A stretch of DNA of 8,276 bases, taken from the NCBI GenBank assembly GCA_041621405.1, contig JBFKAV010000150.1, forward strand, positions 1 to 8,276, in the 5' to 3' direction. The stretch's first letter is position 1. Each line of letters begins with the position of its first letter. The stretch comes from JBFKAV01 sp041621405 (GTDB lineage: Bacteria; Pseudomonadota; Alphaproteobacteria; Rhodobacterales; Rhodobacteraceae). A program made the position numbers and the translations under genes. Shown here piece after piece: positions 1 to 5,454 of this stretch. A model generated the notes under the pieces. It saw only the letters and a program-made list of their open reading frames with translations, was not told the origin of the DNA and did no database searches.

Positions 1-402
1 CGCGAGAAGGACGGCGCGCCGTTCCTGGCGCCCGAGCTTGTGGCGGCGGGCGAGCGGCTCAGGGAGGATTTCGAGCTTGCGCAGATGGGCCCGCGGGTGA
101 CGCAGAACTGGGACCGGTTCCTGACCGCCGGCTCCGACCGGGGGATGTTCCCGCAGACCGCGGGCCGCACCGGTGGCCCCGAATCGGCGCGGTCGCGGGT
201 CGCCTCGGCACTGGCCGAGCTCGGCCCCGGCCTCGGCGACGTGGTGCTTCGGGTCTGCTGCTTCCTCGAGGGGCTGGAAGCGGCCGAGAAGCGGATGGGC
301 TGGGCGGCGCGCTCGGGCAAGATCGTGCTCCGAATCGCGCTGGTTCGGCTCCGCCGCCACTACGACGAGACCGAGGGGCGCTACGGGGCGATGATCGGCT
401 AG
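1..402 (+). CDS. DUF6456 domain protein, C-terminal part (5' truncated)
   Basis: The frame is open from the first base to a TAG at 400-402, giving 133 residues of a protein that begins outside the window. The stretch with FLAPELVAAGERLREDF, then RVTQNWDRF, a variable linker, a helix ending in VCCFLEGLEAAEKRMGW and finally ARSGKIVLRIALVRLRRHY matches my memory of the DUF6456 domain found in alphaproteobacteria. In full-length members this domain commonly follows an N-terminal helix-turn-helix-like region, which would lie upstream. The domain is soluble, largely alpha-helical and has no catalytic motif that I recognise, so its molecular function is unknown. A GTG at 40 could be read as a start, but the family-like sequence already extends upstream of it, so it is internal. 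The gene runs in the same direction as lipA but is separated from it by 125 bases holding a separate promoter. Confidence 0.75.
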   Translation, partial: REKDGAPFLAPELVAAGERLREDFELAQMGPRVTQNWDRFLTAGSDRGMFPQTAGRTGGPESARSRVASALAELGPGLGDVVLRVCCFLEGLEAAEKRMGWAARSGKIVLRIALVRLRRHYDETEGRYGAMIG

Positions 403-427
403 CGCCGGCCCGAGGCCGCGCGATCCC

Positions 428-445
428 CGCGCCATGCACGGCGCG
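428..445 (+). terminator. Possible hairpin terminator after the DUF6456 gene
   Basis: CGCGCC (428-433) and GGCGCG (440-445) form a perfect 6-bp GC stem around a 6-base loop, 25 bases beyond the stop codon. It lies between that gene and the lipA promoter. No clean T-run follows, only a CTGTT stretch, so intrinsic termination is uncertain. Confidence 0.3.
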
Positions 446-474
446 CAATCCTGTTCGCCGTGACGCAGGGTGCT

Positions 475-503
475 TTGGACAAGCGCCCCGCTAGGCGCTA
501 TGT
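475..503 (+). promoter_or_regulatory. Candidate sigma-70-type promoter of lipA
   Basis: TTGGAC (475-480) and CTATGT (498-503) are separated by exactly 17 bases and lie 24 bases upstream of the lipA ATG. TTGgac with a CTAnnT-like -10 is a pattern I associate with Rhodobacteraceae housekeeping promoters. The spacer and -10 edge carry a small inverted repeat, AGCGCC (482-487) and GGCGCT (494-499), which may be chance in such GC-rich DNA. If the promoter is right, the lipA leader is under 20 bases. Confidence 0.55.
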
Positions 504-527
504 GGAAGCACGAGCAAGAGGAGCCCG

Positions 528-1484
528 ATGAGCCCGCGCGACCTGAAGCTACCGGCCGAGCGCCACCCGGAGAAGGCGCACAGGTCCGACAACGCCCAGC
601 CGAAGAAGCCGGCCTGGATCCGGGTCAAGGCGCCCACTTCGGCGGGCTACCGCCAGACCCGCGACATCCTGCGCGAGAACAGGCTCGTCACGGTCTGCGA
701 GGAGGCGGGCTGCCCGAACGTCGGCGAGTGCTGGTCCCAGGGCCACGCCACGATGATGATCATGGGCGAGATCTGCACCCGCGGTTGCACCTTCTGCAAC
801 GTCGCCACCGGCCGTCCGCAGGCACTGGACGCCTTCGAGCCAGGGCGGGTGGCGCTGGCGGTGGAGAAGCTCGGTCTGAACCACGTGGTGGTGACCTCGG
901 TCGACCGCGACGACCTCGAGGACGGCGGCGCCGAGCACTTCGCGCAGACGATCCGGGCGATCCGCCACCGGCGCCCGGAGACGACGATCGAGGTGCTCGT
1001 GCCCGACTTCCTGAAATGCCCGGACACGGCGCTGGCGACCGTCGTCGCCGCTGAGCCGGACGTCTTCAACCACAACCTCGAGACGGTGCCAGGGCTCTAC
1101 CCCGAGGTGCGCCCGGGCGCGCGCTACTTCCACTCACTGCGGCTGCTGCAGCGGGTCAAGGAGCTCGACCCCGGCGCCTTCACCAAGTCCGGCATCATGG
1201 TCGGCCTCGGCGAGGACCGGCAGGCGGTGCTGCAGGTGATGGACGACCTGCGGGCGGCCGAGGTGGATTTCCTGACCATCGGCCAGTACCTGCAGCCGAC
1301 GCCGAAGCACCACCGGGTGTACCGCTTCGTGACGCCCGAGGAATTCGCCGCCTACGAGAAGGCGGCCTACGGCAAGGGCTTCCTGATGGTCTCGGCGACG
1401 CCGCTCACGCGGTCGTCCTACCACGCGGGCGAGAATTTCGCGCGGCTGCGCGCAGCGCGGCAGAAGATGCTGGGACGCGCCTAG
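528..1484 (+). CDS. lipA: Lipoyl synthase (LipA)
   Basis: A radical SAM enzyme that inserts two sulfur atoms at C6 and C8 of the octanoyl chain on lipoyl-carrier domains, completing the lipoyl cofactor of pyruvate and 2-oxoglutarate dehydrogenases and the glycine cleavage system; cytoplasmic. The 318-residue length is normal for the family. Cys57, Cys62 and Cys68 (CEEAGCPNVGEC) match the ligands of the auxiliary 4Fe-4S cluster that supplies sulfur. Cys83, Cys87 and Cys90 (CTRGCTFC) form the CX3CX2C motif of the SAM-binding cluster. The C-terminal RSSYHAG (295-301) carries the conserved serine that completes ligation of the auxiliary cluster. The ATG at 528 is preceded by AAGAGGAG (516-523) at close spacing, fixing the start. 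The gene has its own promoter and ends 19 bases before the convergent porin-like gene. Nothing is missing or odd in it. Confidence 0.97.
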   Translation: MSPRDLKLPAERHPEKAHRSDNAQPKKPAWIRVKAPTSAGYRQTRDILRENRLVTVCEEAGCPNVGECWSQGHATMMIMGEICTRGCTFCNVATGRPQALDAFEPGRVALAVEKLGLNHVVVTSVDRDDLEDGGAEHFAQTIRAIRHRRPETTIEVLVPDFLKCPDTALATVVAAEPDVFNHNLETVPGLYPEVRPGARYFHSLRLLQRVKELDPGAFTKSGIMVGLGEDRQAVLQVMDDLRAAEVDFLTIGQYLQPTPKHHRVYRFVTPEEFAAYEKAAYGKGFLMVSATPLTRSSYHAGENFARLRAARQKMLGRA

Positions 1485-1503
1485 CGGACGGCGCGCGCCG
1501 GGG

Positions 1504-2430
1504 TCAGAACTGCAGGCCCACCGAGAGGTCGTAAGTGGTGTCGAAGCTGCGGCCGTCGGCCACGCCGATCTGGCCGTAGACCCTGGCGGCCTCGGAGTCG
1601 CCCATCATCCGCTCGTAGCGCAGGCTGAGCCCGAGAATGTCGAACACGTTGGTGTTTAGCGCCGTGCCGGTGACGCTGATCTCGCTGGTCGGCATGTAGG
1701 TGACCCAGGTCTCTGTGCCGTCGATATGCGGCCCGGTGCCGGTGTCGCGGTTGAAGTAGGCCAGGCCGCTCTCCCAGGAGCTGATGTTCAACTCGGTTCC
1801 CACGCGGCTGGTGGAGATCGCCGGGTTGCCGTCCGGGAGGATGCGTTCCACATCGGCCAGCAACGCGACGTTGCTTGTGACGTTGTAACGAAGGGCGAGC
1901 GCGAAGGCGTCGGCGTCGACGGTATCGTCGAAGTGATGCGCCGAGGCTGCGACGCTGAGCGCGCCGAATTCGCCGTCGTAGCGGACGCCGAGCGGCGGGT
2001 CTGTATCGCCGAGGAGGTAGGTAAGTTCGGTCAGTTCGCCGTTGATTACCCCGAGCTGCAGCTCGAGCGCGCGCTGGCCGCCGACGGCGGGGAACTTGCT
2101 GAAGCTGTCGTAGGCCGGACGCGGCACGCCGACCGAAATCTTCGAAGAACCGAAGCTGTAGGTAATGGCAGCGTAGAGCGCGTGCTCGCTGTCGTCGAAA
2201 TCGCTGATCGCGAAGAGGCCGGCGTCGAAGCCGAGCCCTGACGGCGCCGTGTAGCGCACCCAGACATCGCCGACCAGGAAGGTATCGTCGAATGTGCCGT
2301 CGTTGAGATACTCGAGCTCGATGTAGCCTTCGTAGGTGAGGCTCCCGGGCTCTCCCGCCGGCGCTTCGGTCGCGAAGACCACGGCAGCGAAGACGGCAGC
2401 CGCCAGGCCGATCTGGGCGCGATGGGTCAT
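1504..2430 (-). CDS. Porin-like outer-membrane beta-barrel protein
   Basis: A 308-residue exported protein. It starts with a clear signal peptide, MTHRAQIGLAAAVFAAVVFATEAPAG, likely cleaved near residue 25. The mature part is made of short amphipathic segments of alternating residues broken by Gly/Asp/Asn turns (for example ALYAAITYSF, AFALALRYNV, SGLAYFNRD, GLSLRYERMM) and ends in SVGLQF. A terminal phenylalanine is the usual outer-membrane barrel insertion signal. Composition and length resemble the small porins of Rhodobacteraceae, which form passive channels for small hydrophilic solutes, but I cannot name a substrate. The frame extends upstream to 2475, but only the ATG at 2430 puts a signal peptide at the N-terminus; GAGAGA (minus strand) lies a few bases before it. 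It follows the diheme cytochrome gene on the same strand after 159 bases, so it is probably separately expressed. It converges on lipA. Confidence 0.78.
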   Translation of the reverse strand: MTHRAQIGLAAAVFAAVVFATEAPAGEPGSLTYEGYIELEYLNDGTFDDTFLVGDVWVRYTAPSGLGFDAGLFAISDFDDSEHALYAAITYSFGSSKISVGVPRPAYDSFSKFPAVGGQRALELQLGVINGELTELTYLLGDTDPPLGVRYDGEFGALSVAASAHHFDDTVDADAFALALRYNVTSNVALLADVERILPDGNPAISTSRVGTELNISSWESGLAYFNRDTGTGPHIDGTETWVTYMPTSEISVTGTALNTNVFDILGLSLRYERMMGDSEAARVYGQIGVADGRSFDTTYDLSVGLQF

Positions 2431-2589
2431 AATCAATCTCTCGTTTGGCCTTGCCTGTGGCGCATATGGTGGCAATCAATGCGACAGACGCAAGAGAAAG
2501 CTTCCCATCGGCGGCATTTCGCCTTGACCGTGTCCTCTGCGACTCACTACGTGAAAGTGATTGACGGACCCTGAAGGTCATATCCGGCG
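2431..2589 (-). other. Intergenic region upstream of the porin-like gene, with two small dyads
   Basis: These 159 bases separate the diheme cytochrome stop from the porin-like start. Two inverted repeats lie near the cytochrome end: TCACT (2544-2548) with AGTGA (2556-2560), and GACC (2567-2570) with GGTC (2576-2579). Either could be an inefficient terminator or an operator. The base composition is less GC-rich than the genes, which fits a promoter region, and there is a TTGCGT some 60 bases before the porin start, but I cannot assign a -10 with confidence. Confidence 0.35.
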
Positions 2590-3480
2590 CTAGTTGGCCG
2601 GCGGCACGGCCTTGATATAGGCGGCGATGGCCGCAAGATCCTCGTCGGGAAGCTGCGAGAGGTTCTGCACCACTTCGGTCATGAGGCCGCCAGCGGTGTC
2701 GAAGTCCGGGGTGAAGCCGGTCTTCAGGTAGGCGGCGATGTCGGCCTCAGACCATTCGAGCTTGGCCGGCGTGAGGTTGGGGATCGTGCCGCGGCCGGCG
2801 GGGTTCGGCGCCCCGGCGAGCCAGCGCGAGAGCTCGGGCTGGCCCAACGCGCCGCGGGGGGTGTGGCATTCGCCGCAATGGCCGAGCGCCTCGGCGAGGT
2901 AGCGGCCGCGTTCAGCCTCAGGCGAGGGCACTTCGGCCACCGCCCAGCCGGGCGCCTCGAACAGCAGCTTCCAGCCGCCGACGCTGCGTCGGATCGAGAA
3001 CGGGAAGCCGACCTCGTGCGGCCGCGACGGCGTGGCGTCGGGCGGCAGCGTCTGCAGGAACGCCCAGAGGTCGGCGATGTCCTGCGGCTCGGCCTTGGCA
3101 TAGGCGGTGTAGGGAAAGGCTGGGTAGTAATGCCGGCCCTCGGGCGAGACGCCGCGCATCACCGCATTGGCGAAGTCGGGAAAGCTCCAGCTTCCAATCC
3201 CCTGCTCGGGATCGGGCGAGATGTTCGGAGCAATGAAGGTGCCGAAGTCGGACGGGAATCGTCGACCGCCGGAAAGCACCAGCCGGGCTTCGCCTTCGGC
3301 GTCTTCTGCGGAGTGGCAGGAGGCGCAGCCGCCGGCCCAGAAGATCCGCTCACCGCGGCCGGCGTCGCCGGTGAGGCCGGCCAGCGCCGCCTCGGGCAGC
3401 CGCTCGGGCGCGGTCAGCGTCCAGCCGATACCTGCCCCGGCGAGGACGAGCACGACGAGCAGCGCGAGCAGCCGGCGCAT
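2590..3480 (-). CDS. Diheme c-type cytochrome
   Basis: A 296-residue periplasmic electron carrier. It begins with RR followed by a hydrophobic run (residues about 4-20) and no clear AxA cleavage site, so it may stay anchored in the inner membrane. Two covalent heme sites are visible: C52-A-S-C55-H56 and C202-G-E-C205-H206. After heme site 1 come FGTFIAPNISPDP and YPAFPYTAY. After heme site 2 come GTIPNLTP and a Met at 267 in GGLMTEVVQN. This is the arrangement of the cytochrome subunits that accept electrons from gluconate, alcohol or aldehyde dehydrogenases, but no dehydrogenase gene is in the window. Met267 is the likely distal ligand of heme 2; the distal ligand of heme 1 is not obvious. 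GTG at 3486 is also in frame, but GGAGG (3486-3490) sits five bases before ATG 3480 and overlaps that GTG, so I choose 3480. It lies 61 bases downstream of the c556 gene, probably co-transcribed. Confidence 0.9.
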   Translation of the reverse strand: MRRLLALLVVLVLAGAGIGWTLTAPERLPEAALAGLTGDAGRGERIFWAGGCASCHSAEDAEGEARLVLSGGRRFPSDFGTFIAPNISPDPEQGIGSWSFPDFANAVMRGVSPEGRHYYPAFPYTAYAKAEPQDIADLWAFLQTLPPDATPSRPHEVGFPFSIRRSVGGWKLLFEAPGWAVAEVPSPEAERGRYLAEALGHCGECHTPRGALGQPELSRWLAGAPNPAGRGTIPNLTPAKLEWSEADIAAYLKTGFTPDFDTAGGLMTEVVQNLSQLPDEDLAAIAAYIKAVPPAN

Positions 3481-3485
3481 CGACA

Positions 3486-3490
3486 CCTCC
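3486..3490 (-). promoter_or_regulatory. Shine-Dalgarno site deciding the diheme cytochrome start
   Basis: On the minus strand GGAGG is followed by TGTCG and then ATG at 3480, an ideal five-base spacing. The alternative in-frame GTG (3484-3486) shares a base with this site and cannot use it. Confidence 0.8.
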
Positions 3491-3501
3491 GGTCAAGGAG
3501 C

Positions 3502-3532
3502 GGCCCGCACCTTCGGGGAAAAGGGGCGGGCC
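3502..3532 (-). repeat. Hairpin between the two cytochrome genes
   Basis: GGCCCGC (3502-3508) pairs with GCGGGCC (3526-3532). After one mismatch, CCTT (3510-3513) pairs with AAGG (3521-3524) around a 7-base loop, giving an 11-bp stem with a single mismatch. It lies after the c556 stop and before the diheme cytochrome Shine-Dalgarno site. There is no T-run on either strand, so it looks more like an mRNA-stabilising or processing stem between two co-transcribed genes than a true terminator; partial termination cannot be excluded. Confidence 0.55.
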
Positions 3533-3541
3533 ACGACCGTG

Positions 3542-4009
3542 TCATTCTGGCGCGCGGTAGGCCTTGTGGCAAGCGCCGCAGGCCTCGCCCACGGGACCTA
3601 TGGCGCCCTGAAGCGCCGCGAGATCGGTGCCAGCCGCGGCGTTGAGCGCGGTGGCCGCCTCGTTCAGAGCCGCCATTTTGGCCATGACGTCCTCGCCGTT
3701 CTCCCAGATCGCCGGCAGCGCCCGGGTGCCGTCGGCCTGGCCCTGGGCCGAGCCTTCTGGGAAGTAGCGGCCGATGTTCATGCTGGTCAGCGCGGCGAGG
3801 TTGCCGGCTGCCGCAGAGGCCTGGGCCGCGTCGTAATCCATTTCGCCCTTAGCCATGGCGAAAAGCGGCCCGACGTTGAAGGCCTGCAGCTGCATATGCG
3901 CCTTGCGCGCCTTGATCGCGCCCTCGACGGCAGATTGCGCGAGCGCGCCGCCGGCCACGACCGAGGCGATGGCGGCGACGGCGAGAATGTTTCTGGCGAT
4001 GGGCTTCAT
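3542..4009 (-). CDS. Class II cytochrome c (cytochrome c556 / c-prime family)
   Basis: A 155-residue secreted periplasmic heme protein. Residues 1-24 are a signal peptide ending in GALA before Gln25. The mature part is rich in Ala and helix-forming residues, as expected of the four-helix bundle of this family. The single heme site is close to the C-terminus, C144-G-A-C147-H148, which defines class II. Met39 in ARKAHMQLQ of the first helix lines up, by my recollection of the family, with the methionine that is the sixth heme ligand in low-spin c556 proteins; this favours electron transfer over the open-site gas-binding cytochrome c-prime type. The frame is open to 4036, but ATG 4009 gives a good signal peptide and has GGGAGAA about six bases before it on the minus strand. 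It is the first gene of the block, diverging from the LysR gene, and is followed by the diheme cytochrome. Confidence 0.9.
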   Translation of the reverse strand: MKPIARNILAVAAIASVVAGGALAQSAVEGAIKARKAHMQLQAFNVGPLFAMAKGEMDYDAAQASAAAGNLAALTSMNIGRYFPEGSAQGQADGTRALPAIWENGEDVMAKMAALNEAATALNAAAGTDLAALQGAIGPVGEACGACHKAYRAPE

Positions 4010-4110
4010 CGGTATTTCTCCCTGTGGTTGGTCCACTTCCCGCAGCCTTCAGAATGCATGGTGAGATTTCGCGTGACCATTTGCGTTTTTTGCGGGATGC
4101 TCCCGCGATC
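4010..4110. promoter_or_regulatory. Divergent regulatory region between the c556 and LysR genes, with a dyad
   Basis: This 101-base region must hold promoters for both directions. It contains the inverted repeat ATGGT (4058-4062), 13 bases, ACCAT (4076-4080). It also fits the loose T-N11-A symmetry seen at LysR-type operators. Toward the cytochrome genes, TGGTCA (complement of 4074-4079), which overlaps the right arm, could act as a -35 with a CATTCT-like -10 about 17 bases on. Toward LysR, TTGGTC (4028-4033) and CAGAAT (4050-4055) are a weak -35/-10 pair. These promoter assignments are tentative. Autorepression of the regulator with control of the cytochrome genes is the usual arrangement for this regulator family. 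Confidence 0.45.
4092..4106 (+). repeat. Perfect hairpin just before the LysR gene start
   Basis: GCGGGA (4092-4097), a 3-base loop TGC, and TCCCGC (4101-4106) end four bases before the ATG at 4111, where a Shine-Dalgarno site would be expected and none is seen. A T-run (4086-4091) lies on its 5' side, the wrong side for a terminator on this strand. On the minus strand the hairpin is followed by A rather than T. It may limit translation of the regulator or be a protein-binding dyad. Confidence 0.5.
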
Positions 4111-4977
4111 ATGCACAGGGAAAACTGGGACGATCTGCGCTACGTGCTGGCGGTGGCCGAGACCGGTTCGGTGAGCGCGGCGGCGCGCGCGCTGGGGGTG
4201 AACCACGCCACCGTGCTGAGACGGGTGGCGGCCTTCGAGGAGCGGCACGGCGTGCTCGTGTTCGAGCGCACGCCCACCGGCTACTCGGTGCCGCGCGACC
4301 GGCTGCGGCTGATCGAGGCGGCGCGCGAGGCGGAGGCGGCGCATCTTGCCGTGGACCGCCTCGTTGCCGGGGCACGGGCACCGCTTGCCGGCGCGGTGCG
4401 GGTGACGTCGACCGACACGTTCTGCCTGGCGGTGCTGCCGCAGGCGCTGATGCGGCTCAGGGCCGAGGCGCCGGAACTCAGGATCGACCTCCTCTGCTCG
4501 AACGCGCATGCCGACCTGGCGCGGATCGAGGCGGAAATCGCGGTGCGCCCGGCGCTGGAACTGCCCGAGGACCTGGCCGGCGAGGCGGCGGCGGAGCTTG
4601 GGCTGGCGGCCTACGCGCCGGCCGCCGATCCGGACACGGCCGCCTGGCTCGGGCTTTCCGGGCCGCTGGCGCGCTCCAAGTCGGTGGCCGAATGGATGAA
4701 GGCGAACGTGGCGCCTACGGCCCTGACCGGCGCGGCCGACAGCTTCGTGGTGCTGCGCGAGATGGCGGCGGCGGGGCAGGGCAAGGCGCTCCTTCCTTGC
4801 GTCCTCGGCGACGGCGATCCGAGGTTGACCCGCCTCGAAGGGACGTTGCCCGAATTCGCGGTGCCGATCTGGGTGGCAAGCCACGCCGACCTCGCCGACG
4901 CGCCGCGCCTTTCGGCGGTGCGGGCGCGGCTGGCCGAGGCGCTGCGCGCCGACGCGTCCCGCCTGAGGGGGCGCTGA
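4111..4977 (+). CDS. LysR-type transcriptional regulator
   Basis: A 288-residue DNA-binding regulator, close to the usual length of about 300. Residues 6-60 form the winged helix-turn-helix: WDDLRYVLAVAETGSVSAAA, then ARALGVNHATVLRRVAAFEE, with wing residues VFERTPTGY. A linker helix rich in Ala/Glu follows (about 67-85), then the effector-binding half beginning at GAVRVTSTDTFCLAVLPQAL. The recognition helix reads NHATVLRRV rather than the more usual QPAVSRQI, a variant that I recall from some alphaproteobacterial LysR proteins. The frame is open upstream to 4024, but family similarity starts at W6, so the ATG at 4111 is the natural start even though no purine-rich ribosome site precedes it. 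Its co-inducer is unknown. The gene diverges from the cytochrome c556 gene, its most likely target, and ends one base before the stop of the convergent small membrane protein gene. Confidence 0.88.
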   Translation: MHRENWDDLRYVLAVAETGSVSAAARALGVNHATVLRRVAAFEERHGVLVFERTPTGYSVPRDRLRLIEAAREAEAAHLAVDRLVAGARAPLAGAVRVTSTDTFCLAVLPQALMRLRAEAPELRIDLLCSNAHADLARIEAEIAVRPALELPEDLAGEAAAELGLAAYAPAADPDTAAWLGLSGPLARSKSVAEWMKANVAPTALTGAADSFVVLREMAAAGQGKALLPCVLGDGDPRLTRLEGTLPEFAVPIWVASHADLADAPRLSAVRARLAEALRADASRLRGR

Positions 4978-4978
4978 G

Positions 4979-5161
4979 TCAGCGGGCGATCCAGCCGCGC
5001 GAGGGGAAATCGGGCGTGAGCCAGTCGGGCCAGCCGAAGATGCGCTCGATCCCGAGAAGAGCCAGGCAGACCACGATGATCCCCAGCACGAACCTCACAC
5101 GCTTGGCGGACGGCGGCCGGTGCGCCCAGTGGGCCATGCGGAGGAACCATATCAGTCGCAT
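4979..5161 (-). CDS. Small single-TM protein, conserved-looking, unknown function
   Basis: A 60-residue protein with one hydrophobic segment at about residues 23-38 (RFVLGIIVVCLALLGIER), flanked by a basic N-terminal part (HRPPSAKRVR) and a tryptophan-rich tail, IFGWPDWLTPDFPSRGW. By the positive-inside rule the N-terminus would be cytoplasmic. I recall similar short proteins (an RxxPPSxxxV segment, one TM, then IERxxGWPDWLT) as hypothetical proteins in Rhodobacteraceae, which supports a real gene; this is memory, not a search. The start at 5161 has no strong ribosome site. An internal ATG at 5137 would still keep the TM segment. It converges on the LysR gene with a one-base gap, so the two transcripts must overlap at their 3' ends unless they end inside a coding region. 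The protein gives no clue to a reaction; a membrane-complex accessory role is possible but unsupported. Confidence 0.65.
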   Translation of the reverse strand: MRLIWFLRMAHWAHRPPSAKRVRFVLGIIVVCLALLGIERIFGWPDWLTPDFPSRGWIAR

Positions 5162-5434
5162 TGTCGCGGCCCCCGCGTGGCGCTGGATTGCCGCCCGGTG
5201 GCTGGTCGCGGCGCGTGGGAAGACGTGGTGAAGCTGCTGCCCGGACCGGCGCCGGCGTCGGCTTTGATTCTGACGCCGGGGGCATTTCGGCCGGGCGCAT
5301 GCCTCGGCTCACCGCCAAGGTCGAGGCGGAAGTTGCGCAATGTGCCCTCCCTGGTCCTTTTCAAGTCAGATCGAGGCTGCGGCCTTGCGGGCGCCATGTG
5401 AAGCTTGCGCCGGGTCGGGCGGGCAGGACCGTTG
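5162..5434. other. Gene-poor intergenic region upstream of the small TM gene
   Basis: About 270 bases with no reading frame that looks like a protein: the possible frames are full of Arg, Pro, Gly and Ala and match no family that I know. On the minus strand TTGAAA (complement of 5356-5361) starts a run with possible -35 character roughly 195 bases before the small gene. If that is the promoter, the leader is long. I see no tRNA or recognisable riboswitch. Confidence 0.4.
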
Positions 5435-5452
5435 CCGTTGCGTGACAACGGT
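5428..5452 (-). terminator. Candidate terminator of hpt, with two alternative stems
   Basis: CAACGG (5446-5451), starting on the minus strand four bases beyond the hpt stop, can pair with CCGTTG at 5435-5440 (5-base loop). Extended to CAACGGT (5446-5452), it can pair instead with ACCGTTG at 5428-5434 (11-base loop), because CCGTTG occurs twice in tandem. There is no U-run downstream on the minus strand, so it may be an inefficient or factor-assisted terminator. Confidence 0.45.
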
Positions 5453-5454
5453 GG

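Noticed and set aside
1485..1503. A terminator between lipA and the porin-like gene from the self-complementary GGCGCGCGCC
   Set aside because: A bare palindrome of alternating GC without a loop or T-run is expected by chance here; the 19-base gap gives no stronger structure.
1481..2581. A 366-residue minus-strand frame overlapping the porin-like gene
   Set aside because: It is rich in Arg and Gly throughout, has no signal peptide or domain, and overlaps a gene with a clear signal peptide and barrel pattern in another frame.
3481..3486. GTG start for the diheme cytochrome two codons upstream
   Set aside because: GGAGG overlaps this GTG and is ideally spaced for the ATG at 3480.
3167..4174. 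Long plus-strand frames opposite the two cytochrome genes
   Set aside because: Both cytochromes have signal sequences and CXXCH heme sites on the minus strand; the opposite frames have no recognisable features.
4006..4884. A 292-residue minus-strand frame opposite the LysR gene
   Set aside because: Its Arg/His-rich product resembles nothing known, and the plus-strand frame encodes an unmistakable LysR protein.
5120..5445. Plus- and minus-strand frames of 90-100 residues in the gap before hpt
   Set aside because: Their composition is the Arg/Pro/Gly/Ala bias of random GC-rich sequence, without a ribosome site or any motif.
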